A stretch of 64,000 nt of DNA, taken from the NCBI RefSeq assembly GCF_025567625.1, contig NZ_JAOQJC010000004.1:186001-250000 (forward strand), given 5' to 3'. The number at the start of each line of letters is the position of its first letter. Positions within the stretch are counted from its first letter, which is position 1. The stretch comes from Paenibacillus sp. J5C2022. Its GTDB lineage: Bacteria; Bacillota; Bacilli; Paenibacillales; Paenibacillaceae. Below are positions 36,301-45,162 of this stretch, in pieces. The position numbers and the translations under genes were made by a program. The notes beneath the pieces are model-generated. The model saw only the letters and a program-made list of their open reading frames with translations. It was not told where the DNA came from and made no database searches.

Positions 36301-38748
36301 AGCGGTTTGGTGCTCGATGTCCATTTGAAGCTGGCCGACGACAGTGAATACAATGCAGGCGATTGGGTGAAACAAAGCGTGACGGCAAGCGTGTATACGA
36401 ACCAAACGACCAATGGAGTAGATGTGATCTCCACAACCTATTCCCTCGATGGCGGATCGACGTGGCAGCCTTATTCCGCACCGGTTTCCTTTAGCAATGA
36501 AGGCCAGCATACGTTGGATGTGAAAACGGCGGACAGTGCCGATAATGAATTAACGTCATCCTATATCATCCGGGTGGATTCAACCGTTCCGGTCGCAGGT
36601 TTGGGCACGAATGGAAATGAAACGTATGAAGCAACAGCATCCACTACCGTTAACGTTAGCGACAATGACAGCGGCATCGATACGGGCACCCTGCAATATG
36701 TGTGGACAGACGAGGCAACCATGCCCGGTGATGCGGTGGCGTGGACAGGCTTTGCAAGCGGAGATGTCTTATCACTAAGCGGCGTGGACGGCGATTGGTA
36801 CTTGCATATCCGGGCTGCCGATACAGCAGGCAACGCCATGGAAGACGTGTCGAACCGTTTCCGGCTCGACAACAGCGCACCAGCAGTTGTCTTCGACACG
36901 AACGGCAATGAATCGTTTGCGACCTCGGCATCCACTGTCGTTACAGTAAGTGACAGTTATAGCGGCGTCAATCCGGACAGTCTGCAATATGCGTGGACAC
37001 AGAGCCCAAGCACGCCGGACAGCGGAGCAGCATGGACCGGTTTTGTAAACGGAGACACCTTGTCGCTAAGCGGCGTGGACGGCGACTGGTACTTGCATAT
37101 CCAGGCTGCCGATGCGGCAGGCAGCACCGTGGACAGCGGATCGAACCGCTTCCTGCTGGACAACAGCGCACCAGCAATTGTCTTCGACACGAATGGCAAT
37201 GAAGAGAATGCAACCCGGGCTTCCACTACCGTTACCATTAGCGACAATGACAGCGGTGTCGATCCGTCCAGTCTGCAATATGTATGGAAGAATAGCGCCG
37301 GTGTGCCGGCTGGGGACGAAGAGTGGACCAGCTTTGCTAGCGGAGATGAAATGACGAAGAGTGGTGTGAACGGCGATTGGTACCTGCATGTGAGAGGCAT
37401 GGATAGGGTTGGCCATACACAGCAAGCCGTATCCAATCGTTTCAAGCTGTTCACACTTGTCCTCCCGATCATCAACAATCAAGCCGGTTTATACGAAGAT
37501 TCACTCTTGCTTGACTCTACCAACAACATCCAAAAGATTACGCAGGGTGACGGCACCATCATAGAGCAGTTAAGCATTAATGAAACTGCGCTGAATCAAG
37601 CGTTGAAGAAACTACAGAAGGACCTGCTGACCATTCGGGTGGATGATACGGAAGGCATTGTGCAAGTGCAATTGCCGGCCTCCTCCCTCGTATCGGCTAT
37701 GCAATCCAAGCCGAACCTCTCCATCCATGTGGAGCTAAACGGAGCAAGCTATCAGCTGGCGATTCCAGCGCTCCATTGGGAGCAGATAGCCGAGACGCTT
37801 GGCGTGGAGCTTGAGGATATGAAGCTTACCATTAAGCTGGAGAAACTGGATCCGGACACCGAAGCAGAGATCCGGCAGCTTGCCGCCGATCAGGGGATGC
37901 GTCTGGTCAGCCGTGTCATCGACTTCAAGGTGACGGTGGAGGCAGACGGACAATCGCTTGAAATCAGCGATTTCGGCGGAACCTATATGACCCGGGCGAT
38001 TGTCATCGATGAGGCAGAGGATGCCGCCACCTTGATAGGAGTAGAGATGGTGCCGGAAACAAAAACATTCCGCTACATCCCTTCCCTGCCGGGAACGCGT
38101 CCGGACGGAACGCCGGAAATGGTGATGCACGTACCGCATAACAGTCTCTATGCAGTAGTCGAACCGACTGGCAAAAGCTTTGGGGACCTAACGGACCACT
38201 GGGCGAAAGCAGAAGTGGAGCTGCTGGCGACCAAACGAATTGTCGAAGGCGCCGCCCCGGATCGCTTTGCCCCGAATGCCAATATTACGCGGGCTGAATT
38301 CACAGCCTTGCTGGTGCGCGCGCTGGGATTATCTACGGTTCAGAGTGATGCATCCGATACCGGGTTCGCCGATATGTCCTCCGATGCCTGGTATGCGCCT
38401 GCTGCAACGGCGGCCGTGAAGGCCGGGCTGATTCAGGGCTATGCCGACAACAGCTTCCGGCCCCATCAGCCGATACGCCGGGAAGAACTGGCGGTGCTGA
38501 TTGACCGGGCAAGACATTTCGTGAACGGGCAAGCCGCACAAGCGGATGCCTCCCAAACCCTGAATGCTTTCGAGGATCAAGCGAGCATTTCAGATTGGGC
38601 CGGGCAAGCCGTGGCGAATCTCGTGCAAGACGGCATCGTCCAAGGACGAAACGAGCATCGCTTTGAGCCGAAGGCTCATACGACCCGCGCCGAAGCCGTT
38701 GTGCTGCTGGCCCGCTTGCTGAGAGATTTGAATTTTATTGCAGAATAG
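33364..38748 (+). CDS. SLH-anchored surface protein with 14 RCC1-type repeats
   Basis: Secreted cell-wall protein of 1794 aa. GTG 33364 follows AGGAGAACGAAAG. A signal peptide covers residues 1-34 (ends A-E-A-A). Residues 45-595 hold 14 repeats of about 39 residues, each like G-V-V-A-I-A-A-G-x-x-H-S-L-A-L-K-x-D-G-S-V-x-x-W-G, the RCC1 blade. Fourteen would make two seven-bladed propellers. A cadherin-like beta-sandwich follows (about 600-690), then seven Ig-like units of 90-100 residues to about 1370. A linker region leads to three SLH domains (about 1610-1790, F-x-D-x-x-x-x-W-A), which bind secondary cell-wall polymer. Likely a surface adhesin or binding protein; ligand unknown. Confidence 0.9.
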   Translation: MKRRVRSRISIILIVSLFMSMIALPGWQHTAEAAQSAAGSRGVVSIASGFLHSLAVRADGSVVAWGRTYGETNVPSEAQGGVIAVSAGYGHSLALTEDGEVVAWGNNNLGQLNVPDEARSGVVAIAAGDNHSLALKTDGSVIAWGYNYWGQSTVPANAQSGVKAIAAGTGHSVALKADGTVIVWGNNGDGQTIVPTEAQSGVAAIASGANHILALKTDGTLVAWGYNYRGQVTVPAGAQSEVVGVAAGKNFSMARKADGSVIAWGDNTFGQITIPSSAQNGTVALDGGSAHVLALMADGSVVAWGLNSNGQASVPAELSKPVKASGISLGFYHALALKSDGGVVAWGSNDTGQINVPTGAQSDVVAIDAGSEHSLALKSYGTVIAWGESDYGKTTVPTAAQSGVVSIVAGANHSAALKSDGSVVAWGINDAGQTDVPTAAQSGVTAIVSEGNHTLALKADGSVVGWGYNYFGQASVPTEAQSGVVSIAAGLNHSLALKTDGSVVAWGDNRFDLMDVPTAAQSGVVAIAAGFRHSLALKSDGSVISWGDGQTTVPTAAQNGVVAIAAGYHHSLALKSDGSIVSWGESVYGKPDLTAPGNWNLSSMTIAAGAISPNFHPNVTSYTGYVNPSATDVNVTATLASPLYAELQINGSYETSASAVHVPLTGDSTVIQAHVEPYFQTGKTYTVTIVEDATAPTISLGTNGNETLATSASTTVTVSDGESGVDPDTLQYVWTQSSSTPDDGSAWTSFSSGDSLTQNGVNGDWYLHIRAADEVGNVANAGSNRFRLDNGAPVVSFGMNGSETYASSASTTVTVSDGDSGVDPDTLQYVWTQSSSTPDDGFAWTSFSSGDSLTQNGVNGDWYLHIRAADEVGNIANVGSNRFRLDNSAPLIEIELQKQDHSPYASGSWTNQNVTASLSASDELSGIDTLQYSLDNGSMWEPYSAPLSFIDEGAHTLMVRAADRVGNTSSTTRSIHISRSGLVLDVHLKLADDSEYNAGDWVKQSVTASVYTNQTTNGVDVISTTYSLDGGSTWQPYSAPVSFSNEGQHTLDVKTADSADNELTSSYIIRVDSTVPVAGLGTNGNETYEATASTTVNVSDNDSGIDTGTLQYVWTDEATMPGDAVAWTGFASGDVLSLSGVDGDWYLHIRAADTAGNAMEDVSNRFRLDNSAPAVVFDTNGNESFATSASTVVTVSDSYSGVNPDSLQYAWTQSPSTPDSGAAWTGFVNGDTLSLSGVDGDWYLHIQAADAAGSTVDSGSNRFLLDNSAPAIVFDTNGNEENATRASTTVTISDNDSGVDPSSLQYVWKNSAGVPAGDEEWTSFASGDEMTKSGVNGDWYLHVRGMDRVGHTQQAVSNRFKLFTLVLPIINNQAGLYEDSLLLDSTNNIQKITQGDGTIIEQLSINETALNQALKKLQKDLLTIRVDDTEGIVQVQLPASSLVSAMQSKPNLSIHVELNGASYQLAIPALHWEQIAETLGVELEDMKLTIKLEKLDPDTEAEIRQLAADQGMRLVSRVIDFKVTVEADGQSLEISDFGGTYMTRAIVIDEAEDAATLIGVEMVPETKTFRYIPSLPGTRPDGTPEMVMHVPHNSLYAVVEPTGKSFGDLTDHWAKAEVELLATKRIVEGAAPDRFAPNANITRAEFTALLVRALGLSTVQSDASDTGFADMSSDAWYAPAATAAVKAGLIQGYADNSFRPHQPIRREELAVLIDRARHFVNGQAAQADASQTLNAFEDQASISDWAGQAVANLVQDGIVQGRNEHRFEPKAHTTRAEAVVLLARLLRDLNFIAE
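35500..36015 (+). repeat. Tandem, nearly identical coding repeat
   Basis: Units 35500-35724 and 35791-36015 are almost identical at DNA level, offset by 291 bp (97 codons). They encode two of the Ig-like units. Other units have diverged far more, so this pair is a recent duplication or was homogenised by recombination. Confidence 0.85.
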
Positions 38749-38778
38749 CGTCATGTGAAGATACAGACAACAGCTTCA

Positions 38779-38814
38779 AATAGACCGCCACTCTCTTACG
38801 AAGGGCGGTCTATT
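38779..38814 (+). terminator. Terminator after the RCC1/SLH gene
   Basis: AATAGACCGCC, 14-base loop, GGCGGTCTATT, then CCTATT. An 11-bp perfect stem, 30 bases after the stop codon and six bases before the group II intron. Confidence 0.8.
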
Positions 38815-39227
38815 CCTATTGTACGCCCAGCATGAGCGTCATCTCTAGGGTGAGAGTCCCGAACAGGGGCTGGCGAACGCCTACCGTTAGCCAGGAACAA
38901 GGGTGCCCGCCGCGAGGTGGAATCTGAAGGAAGCTGGAGGCAAATGCACGAGCCAAGGTACACGAACTCAATTTGAGGCAGGATTAGTCGGATGAGTCAC
39001 CAATACATGACGAAATCCAAAGTCGCCAAGGGCTAATTTTGTAGACTTGAGTGGTTGCTGCAGAAAGATGACGTTCTTATCTGGGGAGGCCTGTGGAATA
39101 CGCGAAGTCATTTCGTAATCGCGGCTGGGAAGCCGCGCTGAATCCACAGGAGTCAGCAGAAGCCATAGTACGGGAGTATGGGACGCCAGAAACCGGAAGG
39201 GCCGAACCGAAAGGAGAGAGGAAACCG

Positions 39228-39540
39228 ATGCGTTCGTATGAAGAGCAAAGACAGCAGAAGACGTGAACTTCTCGAGGCAGAGCTACGGCTTTCGCCTCGG
39301 TAAGCGAGCACATGATGCTGTGAAGCAAGCCCAGAGCTACATCCAAGAAGGCTTTCGATGGGTTGTAGACATGGACTTAGCGAAGTTCTTTGACCGAGTG
39401 AACCACGACATGCTCATGGCAAGGGTAGCACGGAAAGTGGCAGACAAAAGAGTTCTGAAGCTCATCCGTGCTTATCTAAATGCAGGTGTCTTGGCGAATG
39501 GGGTGTTCGAGAAAACGGGAGAGGGTACGCCGCAAGGCGG
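39228..39540 (+). pseudogene. Group II intron reverse transcriptase/maturase fragment
   Basis: Starts at ATG 39228 (M-R-S-Y-E-E-Q-R-Q-Q-K-T), hits a stop, and jumps to F-S-R-Q-S-Y-G-F-R-L-G-K-R-A-H-D-A-V. It continues with V-D-M-D-L-A-K-F-F-D-R-V-N-H-D and ends at G-T-P-Q-G-G. Domains RT0-RT1 are deleted, and everything after RT4 is missing, including the Y-A-D-D catalytic box and the maturase region. Inactive. Confidence 0.85.
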
Positions 39541-39541
39541 C

Positions 39542-39649
39542 TTATGCAAAGCTTCGCATAAACCGCCTTATGCAAAGTAAAATATTATGCAAAGTAAACT
39601 TCATAAAGCCATTAAATAAAAGGATCTTGACTCCATCTACTTTGCATAA
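39542..39649. repeat. TTATGCAAAG repeats at a recombinase element end
   Basis: Three direct copies of TTATGCAAAG (39542, 39568 and 39585) and one inverted copy (39640-39649). The pair AATATTATGCAAAGTA at 39581 and TACTTTGCATAATAT at 39638 forms a 15-bp inverted repeat. The first copy begins exactly where the intron reverse transcriptase breaks off, so these are probably terminal or core sites of the inserted recombinase element. Confidence 0.6.
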
Positions 39650-39657
39650 TATCTAGC

Positions 39658-39867
39658 CTACTTGAGTTCGGACAGCCAGGAAAGGAGCGCTTGATCCTGA
39701 CTCCAGTCAGGAAGATTGTTGTCAATCAGATCAGGATAGGCATTCTCAATCGCTTTTCTTTTTGTCTCGGTATCCGCTCTGGCATAGATTTCTGTCGTTT
39801 TTAAATCGACATGTCCAAGAAAATCGCGAATGTAGATGAGGTTTACTCCTGCCTGTAGTAAATGCAT
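39658..39867 (-). pseudogene. Tyrosine recombinase C-terminal fragment
   Basis: Sixty-nine codons with M-H-L-L-Q-A-G-V-N-L, then I-R-D-F-L-G-H-V-D-L-K-T-T-E-I-Y-A-R-A, the last His and the catalytic Tyr of the family. The rest of the enzyme is missing. It remains from an element inserted in the group II intron. Confidence 0.75.
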
Positions 39868-40140
39868 AGCCTCTCGACCTCCTATTGGGAAGCGAAAGGG
39901 CTGAAAAGTTTGCTTTCTCGTTATTTAGAGCTTTGTTAACCTTTTGGAACCGCCGTATGCGGACCCGCATGTACGGTGGTGTGAGAGGACGGAGGCTAGG
40001 CGCCTCCTCCTACTCGATCTTATCTAGAGGCATACCCGGAAGTGCTAATATTATTTATTCAAGAATTATAGTATAAGTGCAACCAGTTCTACGAATTGTC
40101 TACTATATAGTTAAGAGAATATGAATGAGGAGAATAACGG

Positions 40141-40698
40141 ATGAAAGATCGAGCGATAGTTCACCTATATTTACAACGTTCGCAGCAAGCCCTTGTAGAG
40201 ACTAAAAATAAGTATGGAGCATATTGCAAAGCGATTGCAAGAAACATACTTTCCAACTATTCAGATATTGAAGAGTGTGAGAACGATACATACTTAGCAG
40301 CATGGAATGCAATACCGCCTAATATGCCCAGGAAGTTCTCTGTATTTCTCGGGAGGATTACACGTAATATTGCGCTTGATAAACATGGTTATAATACAGC
40401 GAAAAAGCGTACTCGTCAGTTTGAAGTCATTCTAAGTGAATTAGAAGGATGTATAGCTTCCCCTGATACTGTGGAAACAGAGTATGAAGCAGGTGAGATC
40501 GCAAATTTAATAAATCAATTTTTATATGCCATAGATGAGCAAGCAAGAAATTTATTTATCAGGAGGTACTGGTACTCAGATTCAATCGAGAGTATTGCCA
40601 GGATGTTTCGTATGAGTAGTAGTAAAGTGAAGTCCATATTATTTCGAACAAGAAATAAACTTAAAGATCATCTGCATAAAGAGGGGGTTAACCTATGA
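40141..40698 (+). CDS. ECF-type RNA polymerase sigma factor
   Basis: Protein of 185 aa. ATG 40141 has GAGGAGAA upstream. Region 2 contains S-D-I-E-E-C-E-N-D-T-Y-L-A-A-W-N-A-I-P, a typical -10-binding helix. Region 4 near residues 120-180 has S-I-E-S-I-A-R-M-F-R-M-S-S-S-K-V-K-S-I-L. The gene is coupled to the following membrane protein by a four-base overlap, the normal sigma/anti-sigma layout. AT-rich codon use differs from the SLH gene and suggests separate origin. Confidence 0.85.
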   Translation: MKDRAIVHLYLQRSQQALVETKNKYGAYCKAIARNILSNYSDIEECENDTYLAAWNAIPPNMPRKFSVFLGRITRNIALDKHGYNTAKKRTRQFEVILSELEGCIASPDTVETEYEAGEIANLINQFLYAIDEQARNLFIRRYWYSDSIESIARMFRMSSSKVKSILFRTRNKLKDHLHKEGVNL

Positions 40699-41648
40699 GA
40701 AGAGAAGAGTTATTTCGGGAGATCGGATTAATCGACGAAAACTTAATTGCTGCGGCAGAACATAGTGAAATAAAAGAAAGGAAAGGTATTTCTAAAAAGT
40801 GGGCTGTTTTGGTGGCATGTCTGATCCTTTATGTTTCAACCTCTACTGTCCTATTAGCAACAGAGTATATTAAAAAACAAAATGCAGAGCCTTACATTCG
40901 CTATTTATTAGCAGAAGAGATGGAGTTACTACCTCCTACTCCATATGATGCGGGAAAATTTCTGCAAGCTTTAAAAAGTGATAATCATGAACATATATAT
41001 ATTGCTATTAATCGGCTAGTAGAGTGCTTTAATGATCAAAAACTGAGAGAAAAAGCGCTAAAAGAAATTCGACCGCTTTTGAAAAATGATCATCAAAAAA
41101 TCGCCGATGCGGCTGCTTTCGCCATAGATATTCTATCAGAAACGTATCAGAGTCCTTATATTATTAAGCTGGCAGATGAAAGTGTAATATTTACATTGTT
41201 TAACAATTATTCTGATTATGGAAGTCAAAATGTTATTTGGAGGATAAAAGACAATGTGCTTGAACGGTATTTCAGCTTTTCTACACCCTCCATGTATATT
41301 AAACAAATGATTCCTTCGCCAAATCAGCAGTTGGTTGCGATAGTGACAAATTCTAATAAAAGTGAATTCCTTCAAGTTATGGATGTTGAAGAGGGGATGA
41401 CAAGTCCAGAGCTAGTAGAATCAGCAAGAGTGAAATACGGCGCGCAAAAACAATTGGATACATGGATTCGAACCGATCATGAAAATTATAGTTATGCAAA
41501 TAACATTGTATGGAAAGACAATGATACTTTAGAGTTCGAGGGTTCCCTTGCCTATCAGAATACGGAGATTATAGAAAATGTCACTGTCGTGTATCAGTTT
41601 AGTAAAAAGGCGATGGAGGTAAAGGAACTCCGCAGCCCGATCAATTAA
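40695..41648 (+). CDS. Predicted membrane anti-sigma factor
   Basis: Protein of 317 aa with one membrane helix near residues 34-55 (W-A-V-L-V-A-C-L-I-L-Y-V). The short cytoplasmic N-terminus (M-R-R-E-E-L-F-R-E-I-G-L-I-D) would hold the sigma factor. Outside, residues 90-155 look like a helical repeat (A-L-K-S-D-N-H-E-H-I-Y-I-A-I-N-R-L) and the rest is mostly beta. The function is inferred from gene order. A near-identical copy of its last codons is found at 54041-54083. Confidence 0.7.
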   Translation: MRREELFREIGLIDENLIAAAEHSEIKERKGISKKWAVLVACLILYVSTSTVLLATEYIKKQNAEPYIRYLLAEEMELLPPTPYDAGKFLQALKSDNHEHIYIAINRLVECFNDQKLREKALKEIRPLLKNDHQKIADAAAFAIDILSETYQSPYIIKLADESVIFTLFNNYSDYGSQNVIWRIKDNVLERYFSFSTPSMYIKQMIPSPNQQLVAIVTNSNKSEFLQVMDVEEGMTSPELVESARVKYGAQKQLDTWIRTDHENYSYANNIVWKDNDTLEFEGSLAYQNTEIIENVTVVYQFSKKAMEVKELRSPIN

Positions 41649-41869
41649 GCGCGTTCACCCCAGTGCAAGGCGGCATTCCTTTGAGCGCAATCTGCGGTTT
41701 AAGTTCATTTGGAAGTTCATGTTGATTCGGTCGTGCGTTTTGCTCTATCCTATAGAAGACACCTCTTCTTTATGGCAGTGATTGCTAGACACTCTCACTT
41801 TACCAAATGAAGCGGTGTTTTTCTATTTTATTAGGATGATCCCTGCAATCTTATGGAGGCTTCCAGACA

Positions 41870-43699
41870 ATGAAAAGAATGGTCAGATTACGTGCTGCAT
41901 CCTTGAAAACCAAACTCCTGATATTACTGCTCCTGCTCTCTGTTATTCCGGTCATCATTGTCGGACTCACATCACGGACACTCATGTTTCGATCAGGCAT
42001 GGATCAAAATAAGGTCATTGCAGAGCATTTCGTGGATCTGGTCGCAAGCGAGATCAATGCCCAGATCATAAGTTTGGATCAGATGCTTAATGCTCTGATC
42101 ATTGATGAGGCTTTCCAGCGCTATGTTCATACATCAAACGAGGATACCGTAAGTCAGCTTCGCCAGATGCAGGATTTTGGCGACTATTTGGAAAAATTGG
42201 CGCAATCGAGGACTTATATTCGGGGTATCCTGTATGTGGATCAAGCGGGAAAGACATTTTACGAATCGGGGGCGCATAATGAGTCGATCAATTATTTGTA
42301 CGACTTGCGGGATGACGCATTTTATGGGCAGTTGTTCGAACGAGATTCGCTGAGCCTGCTTCCGACTCATGAGCGAAGTTATATGCATGTGGGAAGAAAA
42401 GAGGTATTCTCCTTGGTCAAACCCGTAACCAGCTTCTCTGGCAAGGTCGAGAAGGCTAGGTTAATCATTGAGATAGATCCGCAGGTTTTCTTTGCATTCA
42501 TGGAGAAGACTGAACGCGACAGCTATCATCATCAGATCCTTCTATACCACGAAGCAACGGGTGATCGTATTCCCATAAGCGAAGGAGAAGCTCCTGCCGC
42601 ATTGCTTGCCCATCATGAACCACAAGCGGCACAGAAGGGGACGTATATCTATCAAAAGAATCGAAGTGAGGGTCAGATCCAGGTGAGTTACGAGCGTTTG
42701 GCTTATGATAACTGGACACTGATCAGCTTGGCCGAGCTCGAGGAGATGTCGAAGGGAACCAAGCGGGCAACACGAGTTGTTTGGAGCGTGGGGGCGCTGC
42801 TTGTTATGGGTTCGATTGTGCTGGCTACACTTTCAGCCAATTCCATTCTTAGACCGTTATATCGCTTGAAGCAATCGATGGCGATGTTAGGCAAGACGAA
42901 GAAGTTGATTGAAGTGCCGCGAGCGTCACATAGCGAAATCGACTTCCTGATCCACACGTATAACAAGATGCTGACGCGGATAGACGTGATGGAGATGCAA
43001 GTATTCAAGACAACGATGCGGCAAAAGGAAGTGGAGCTGCTGCAGCTGCAGGCCTATATTAACCCGCACTTCTTGTTTAACACGCTGGAAATTATCGAAT
43101 TGTATGCGATAAGAAACGAAGGTGAGAAGATCGAGGAAGTCGTTCAGATCGTCGCAAAGATGATGCGATTCTCGATCCGACAGGATGGCGGGTGGACCAC
43201 GGTCCGGGAAGAATTGGATTATGTCCGCGACCTGATCCGGATTCACCAGCTTCGGACGCAGAATGATATTGGGATGCAATGGCTCATCGATCCGGCTTCA
43301 GAGTCAATTCCGATCATGAAACTGAGCATTCAGCCGTTCGTAGAGAATGCTCTAAAGTATGGGTGGAGCCCGGAGGCGACGGCGGAACCGCTGGAGTTAA
43401 TAGTGGAGTCGGCAGTTAGCGATAATGGCTTGCGATTAGTAATCTGCGATAACGGAACAGGTATGGACGAGATCACATTAGGCTATTATCGCCAATTAAT
43501 CGCGAGCCGCGGTGAGATCGTCCATGACTACTTCAAACGGCATACCGGGATTTATAATGTGTATCGACGTTTTCTTCTCGCGTATGGCAGGCGCTTGGAG
43601 ATGACGATCGACCATGCATCGACGGGCGGTGTGCGAATTACTATAGAGATTGCAAACAAGGGGGACGCTGAGGATGATCCGGATATGCATCATAGATGA
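41870..43699 (+). CDS. YesM-type membrane sensor histidine kinase
   Basis: Sensor kinase of 609 aa. ATG 41870 has GGAGG at 41855-41859. Membrane helices lie near residues 14-34 and 300-322 around an extracellular sensor (dCache-like size). HAMP follows, then L-Q-A-Y-I-N-P-H-F-L-F-N with phospho-acceptor His400, an N box (Q-P-F-V-E-N-A-L-K-Y-G) and G1 box (C-D-N-G-T-G-M). It overlaps the regulator gene by 26 bases. Likely senses the substrate of the transporter operon downstream. Confidence 0.9.
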   Translation: MKRMVRLRAASLKTKLLILLLLLSVIPVIIVGLTSRTLMFRSGMDQNKVIAEHFVDLVASEINAQIISLDQMLNALIIDEAFQRYVHTSNEDTVSQLRQMQDFGDYLEKLAQSRTYIRGILYVDQAGKTFYESGAHNESINYLYDLRDDAFYGQLFERDSLSLLPTHERSYMHVGRKEVFSLVKPVTSFSGKVEKARLIIEIDPQVFFAFMEKTERDSYHHQILLYHEATGDRIPISEGEAPAALLAHHEPQAAQKGTYIYQKNRSEGQIQVSYERLAYDNWTLISLAELEEMSKGTKRATRVVWSVGALLVMGSIVLATLSANSILRPLYRLKQSMAMLGKTKKLIEVPRASHSEIDFLIHTYNKMLTRIDVMEMQVFKTTMRQKEVELLQLQAYINPHFLFNTLEIIELYAIRNEGEKIEEVVQIVAKMMRFSIRQDGGWTTVREELDYVRDLIRIHQLRTQNDIGMQWLIDPASESIPIMKLSIQPFVENALKYGWSPEATAEPLELIVESAVSDNGLRLVICDNGTGMDEITLGYYRQLIASRGEIVHDYFKRHTGIYNVYRRFLLAYGRRLEMTIDHASTGGVRITIEIANKGDAEDDPDMHHR

Positions 43700-45080
43700 C
43701 GAACAAACTGTACGGGAAAGTATTGTCGAGAAATTGCATCGGCTGAATGTGGAAGATCGTTTGCAGGTTTTCGATATCGGCTTTGGATTAGAAGCGCTGA
43801 ACAAGCTGGATCTGATTCGACCCGAGCTGGTGATTACCGATATTATGATGCCGACGTTGAACGGTCTTGCGCTGCTGGAGGAGATTCGCAAGAGGCACTG
43901 GGAGACGGAGGTTGTCGTGCTTAGCGGTTATGATGAATTTGAATATGCCCAACAAGCGATGAAACACGGTGCCTTGCAATACTTGCTGAAGCCGGCTAGC
44001 CGGCAAGCGCTGGCCGAAGCCGTTCAGTTGGTTGGGCGGCGCCTCCGAACGAGATGGGAAGCGGAGATGCAGCTATTGACCGATCGTATATGGATGCAGC
44101 ACCAGATGAAGATCACAATTCATGAAGTGTATCAGCCTGCCATGTGGCTGGATGCTCGTGTGCCCAAGCTGATCGAGCTGTCAGGCAGAGGTCGGAGCCA
44201 GACTCGGTCTGAGGAGTACACGATATTCACATTCAGTATCGATCATGATCATGCCGGACAAGTACGGATTGCCGCTGATACAGATCGAAGAGGGCCAGGG
44301 CTGTTTCATACTGCAGATAAATTTAGTTCCAGCCTGATCCGCGCAGAAGAAGGATGGCAAAGCGTCCACTTCTTCGAACGCCCAGATCGTCAGGTGAGTC
44401 GGTCGCAAGGGAGCTTCGCAAGTCAGGAAATTCGCAGGTTGAATGAGAAGCTGGTTGATCTGCTCGTTCGCAGTGAGATCGATGAGCTGGCCGAATGTTT
44501 GTCGGACTGGTTCGAGACTGCGGAAGGTTTGCCGATAGCGGTATTTCGCAAGGAATGCGCAAAGATGTTGGCGATAGCGGAAGTTGTGATGACGACCCGC
44601 CGCCCATATACGATATATGAGGATGAACAGGTTCACTATTGGCAGATGTGGGTGTTGCAAGCTTCGAGCTGGGTTCAGTTGAAATACGATATTCTGTACT
44701 TTATCAAGGGAGGAATGCGAGCTTTGCTGCAAGAGTCCCAGGCAGAGTTCGGCGATAGCGACGTGGTCGAGCAAGCGCTCGCTTTGCTGCATCAGTCGAC
44801 TGATTCCAAGTTAGGTCTCTCAGGCTTGGCCGAACAGCTCCATCTCCATCCGGTAACGCTAAGCAAGCTGATCAAGCATAAAACAGGGATGAACTTTATT
44901 GATCATGTCGTCAGACACAAGCTGGATCGAGGGAAATCGATGCTCGATAACACGAATAAAAGTATCGCGGAAATTGCAGAAGAAATCGGGTATCTGGACT
45001 TCCGTTATTTTAGCAAGCTGTTCAAGAAAACCTACGGTTTGACTCCGAAAGATTACCGCACTAAAAAATTCACACAATGA
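43674..45080 (+). CDS. YesN-type response regulator with AraC DNA-binding domain
   Basis: Transcription factor of 468 aa. ATG 43674 follows AAGGGGG. The receiver has I-I-D-D-E, Asp56 in V-I-T-D-I-M-M-P and Y-L-L-K-P-A. The C-terminal AraC domain has L-A-E-Q-L-H-L-H-P-V-T-L-S-K and I-A-E-E-I-G-Y-L-D-F-R-Y-F-S-K-L-F-K-K. It stands 82 bases before the solute-binding protein gene and probably activates that operon. Confidence 0.9.
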   Translation: MIRICIIDDEQTVRESIVEKLHRLNVEDRLQVFDIGFGLEALNKLDLIRPELVITDIMMPTLNGLALLEEIRKRHWETEVVVLSGYDEFEYAQQAMKHGALQYLLKPASRQALAEAVQLVGRRLRTRWEAEMQLLTDRIWMQHQMKITIHEVYQPAMWLDARVPKLIELSGRGRSQTRSEEYTIFTFSIDHDHAGQVRIAADTDRRGPGLFHTADKFSSSLIRAEEGWQSVHFFERPDRQVSRSQGSFASQEIRRLNEKLVDLLVRSEIDELAECLSDWFETAEGLPIAVFRKECAKMLAIAEVVMTTRRPYTIYEDEQVHYWQMWVLQASSWVQLKYDILYFIKGGMRALLQESQAEFGDSDVVEQALALLHQSTDSKLGLSGLAEQLHLHPVTLSKLIKHKTGMNFIDHVVRHKLDRGKSMLDNTNKSIAEIAEEIGYLDFRYFSKLFKKTYGLTPKDYRTKKFTQ

Positions 45081-45162
45081 AGTTAAAAGATTCTGAAGCC
45101 TTCGCATGCGTTCAGTCGGTATGATGGGCATGCAGACAAAACTGATTAACGAGGTGAGAGGG

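Larger units (their letters stand above)
38821..40018 (+). mobile_element. Group II intron, degenerate
   Basis: The 5' end GTACGCCCAGCATGAGCGTC, with CTAGGGTGAGAGTCCCGAAC after it, resembles the conserved start of bacterial group II introns (GTGCGCCCAG). A reverse-transcriptase fragment lies at 39228-39540. The 3' end has a domain V-like hairpin (ACCGCCGTATGCGG...CCGCATGTACGGTGGT, 39949-39981) and a tail CCTCCTACTCGAT ending near 40018. The reverse-transcriptase gene is mostly gone, replaced in part by a tyrosine-recombinase remnant. It stands directly after an intrinsic terminator. Confidence 0.8.
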
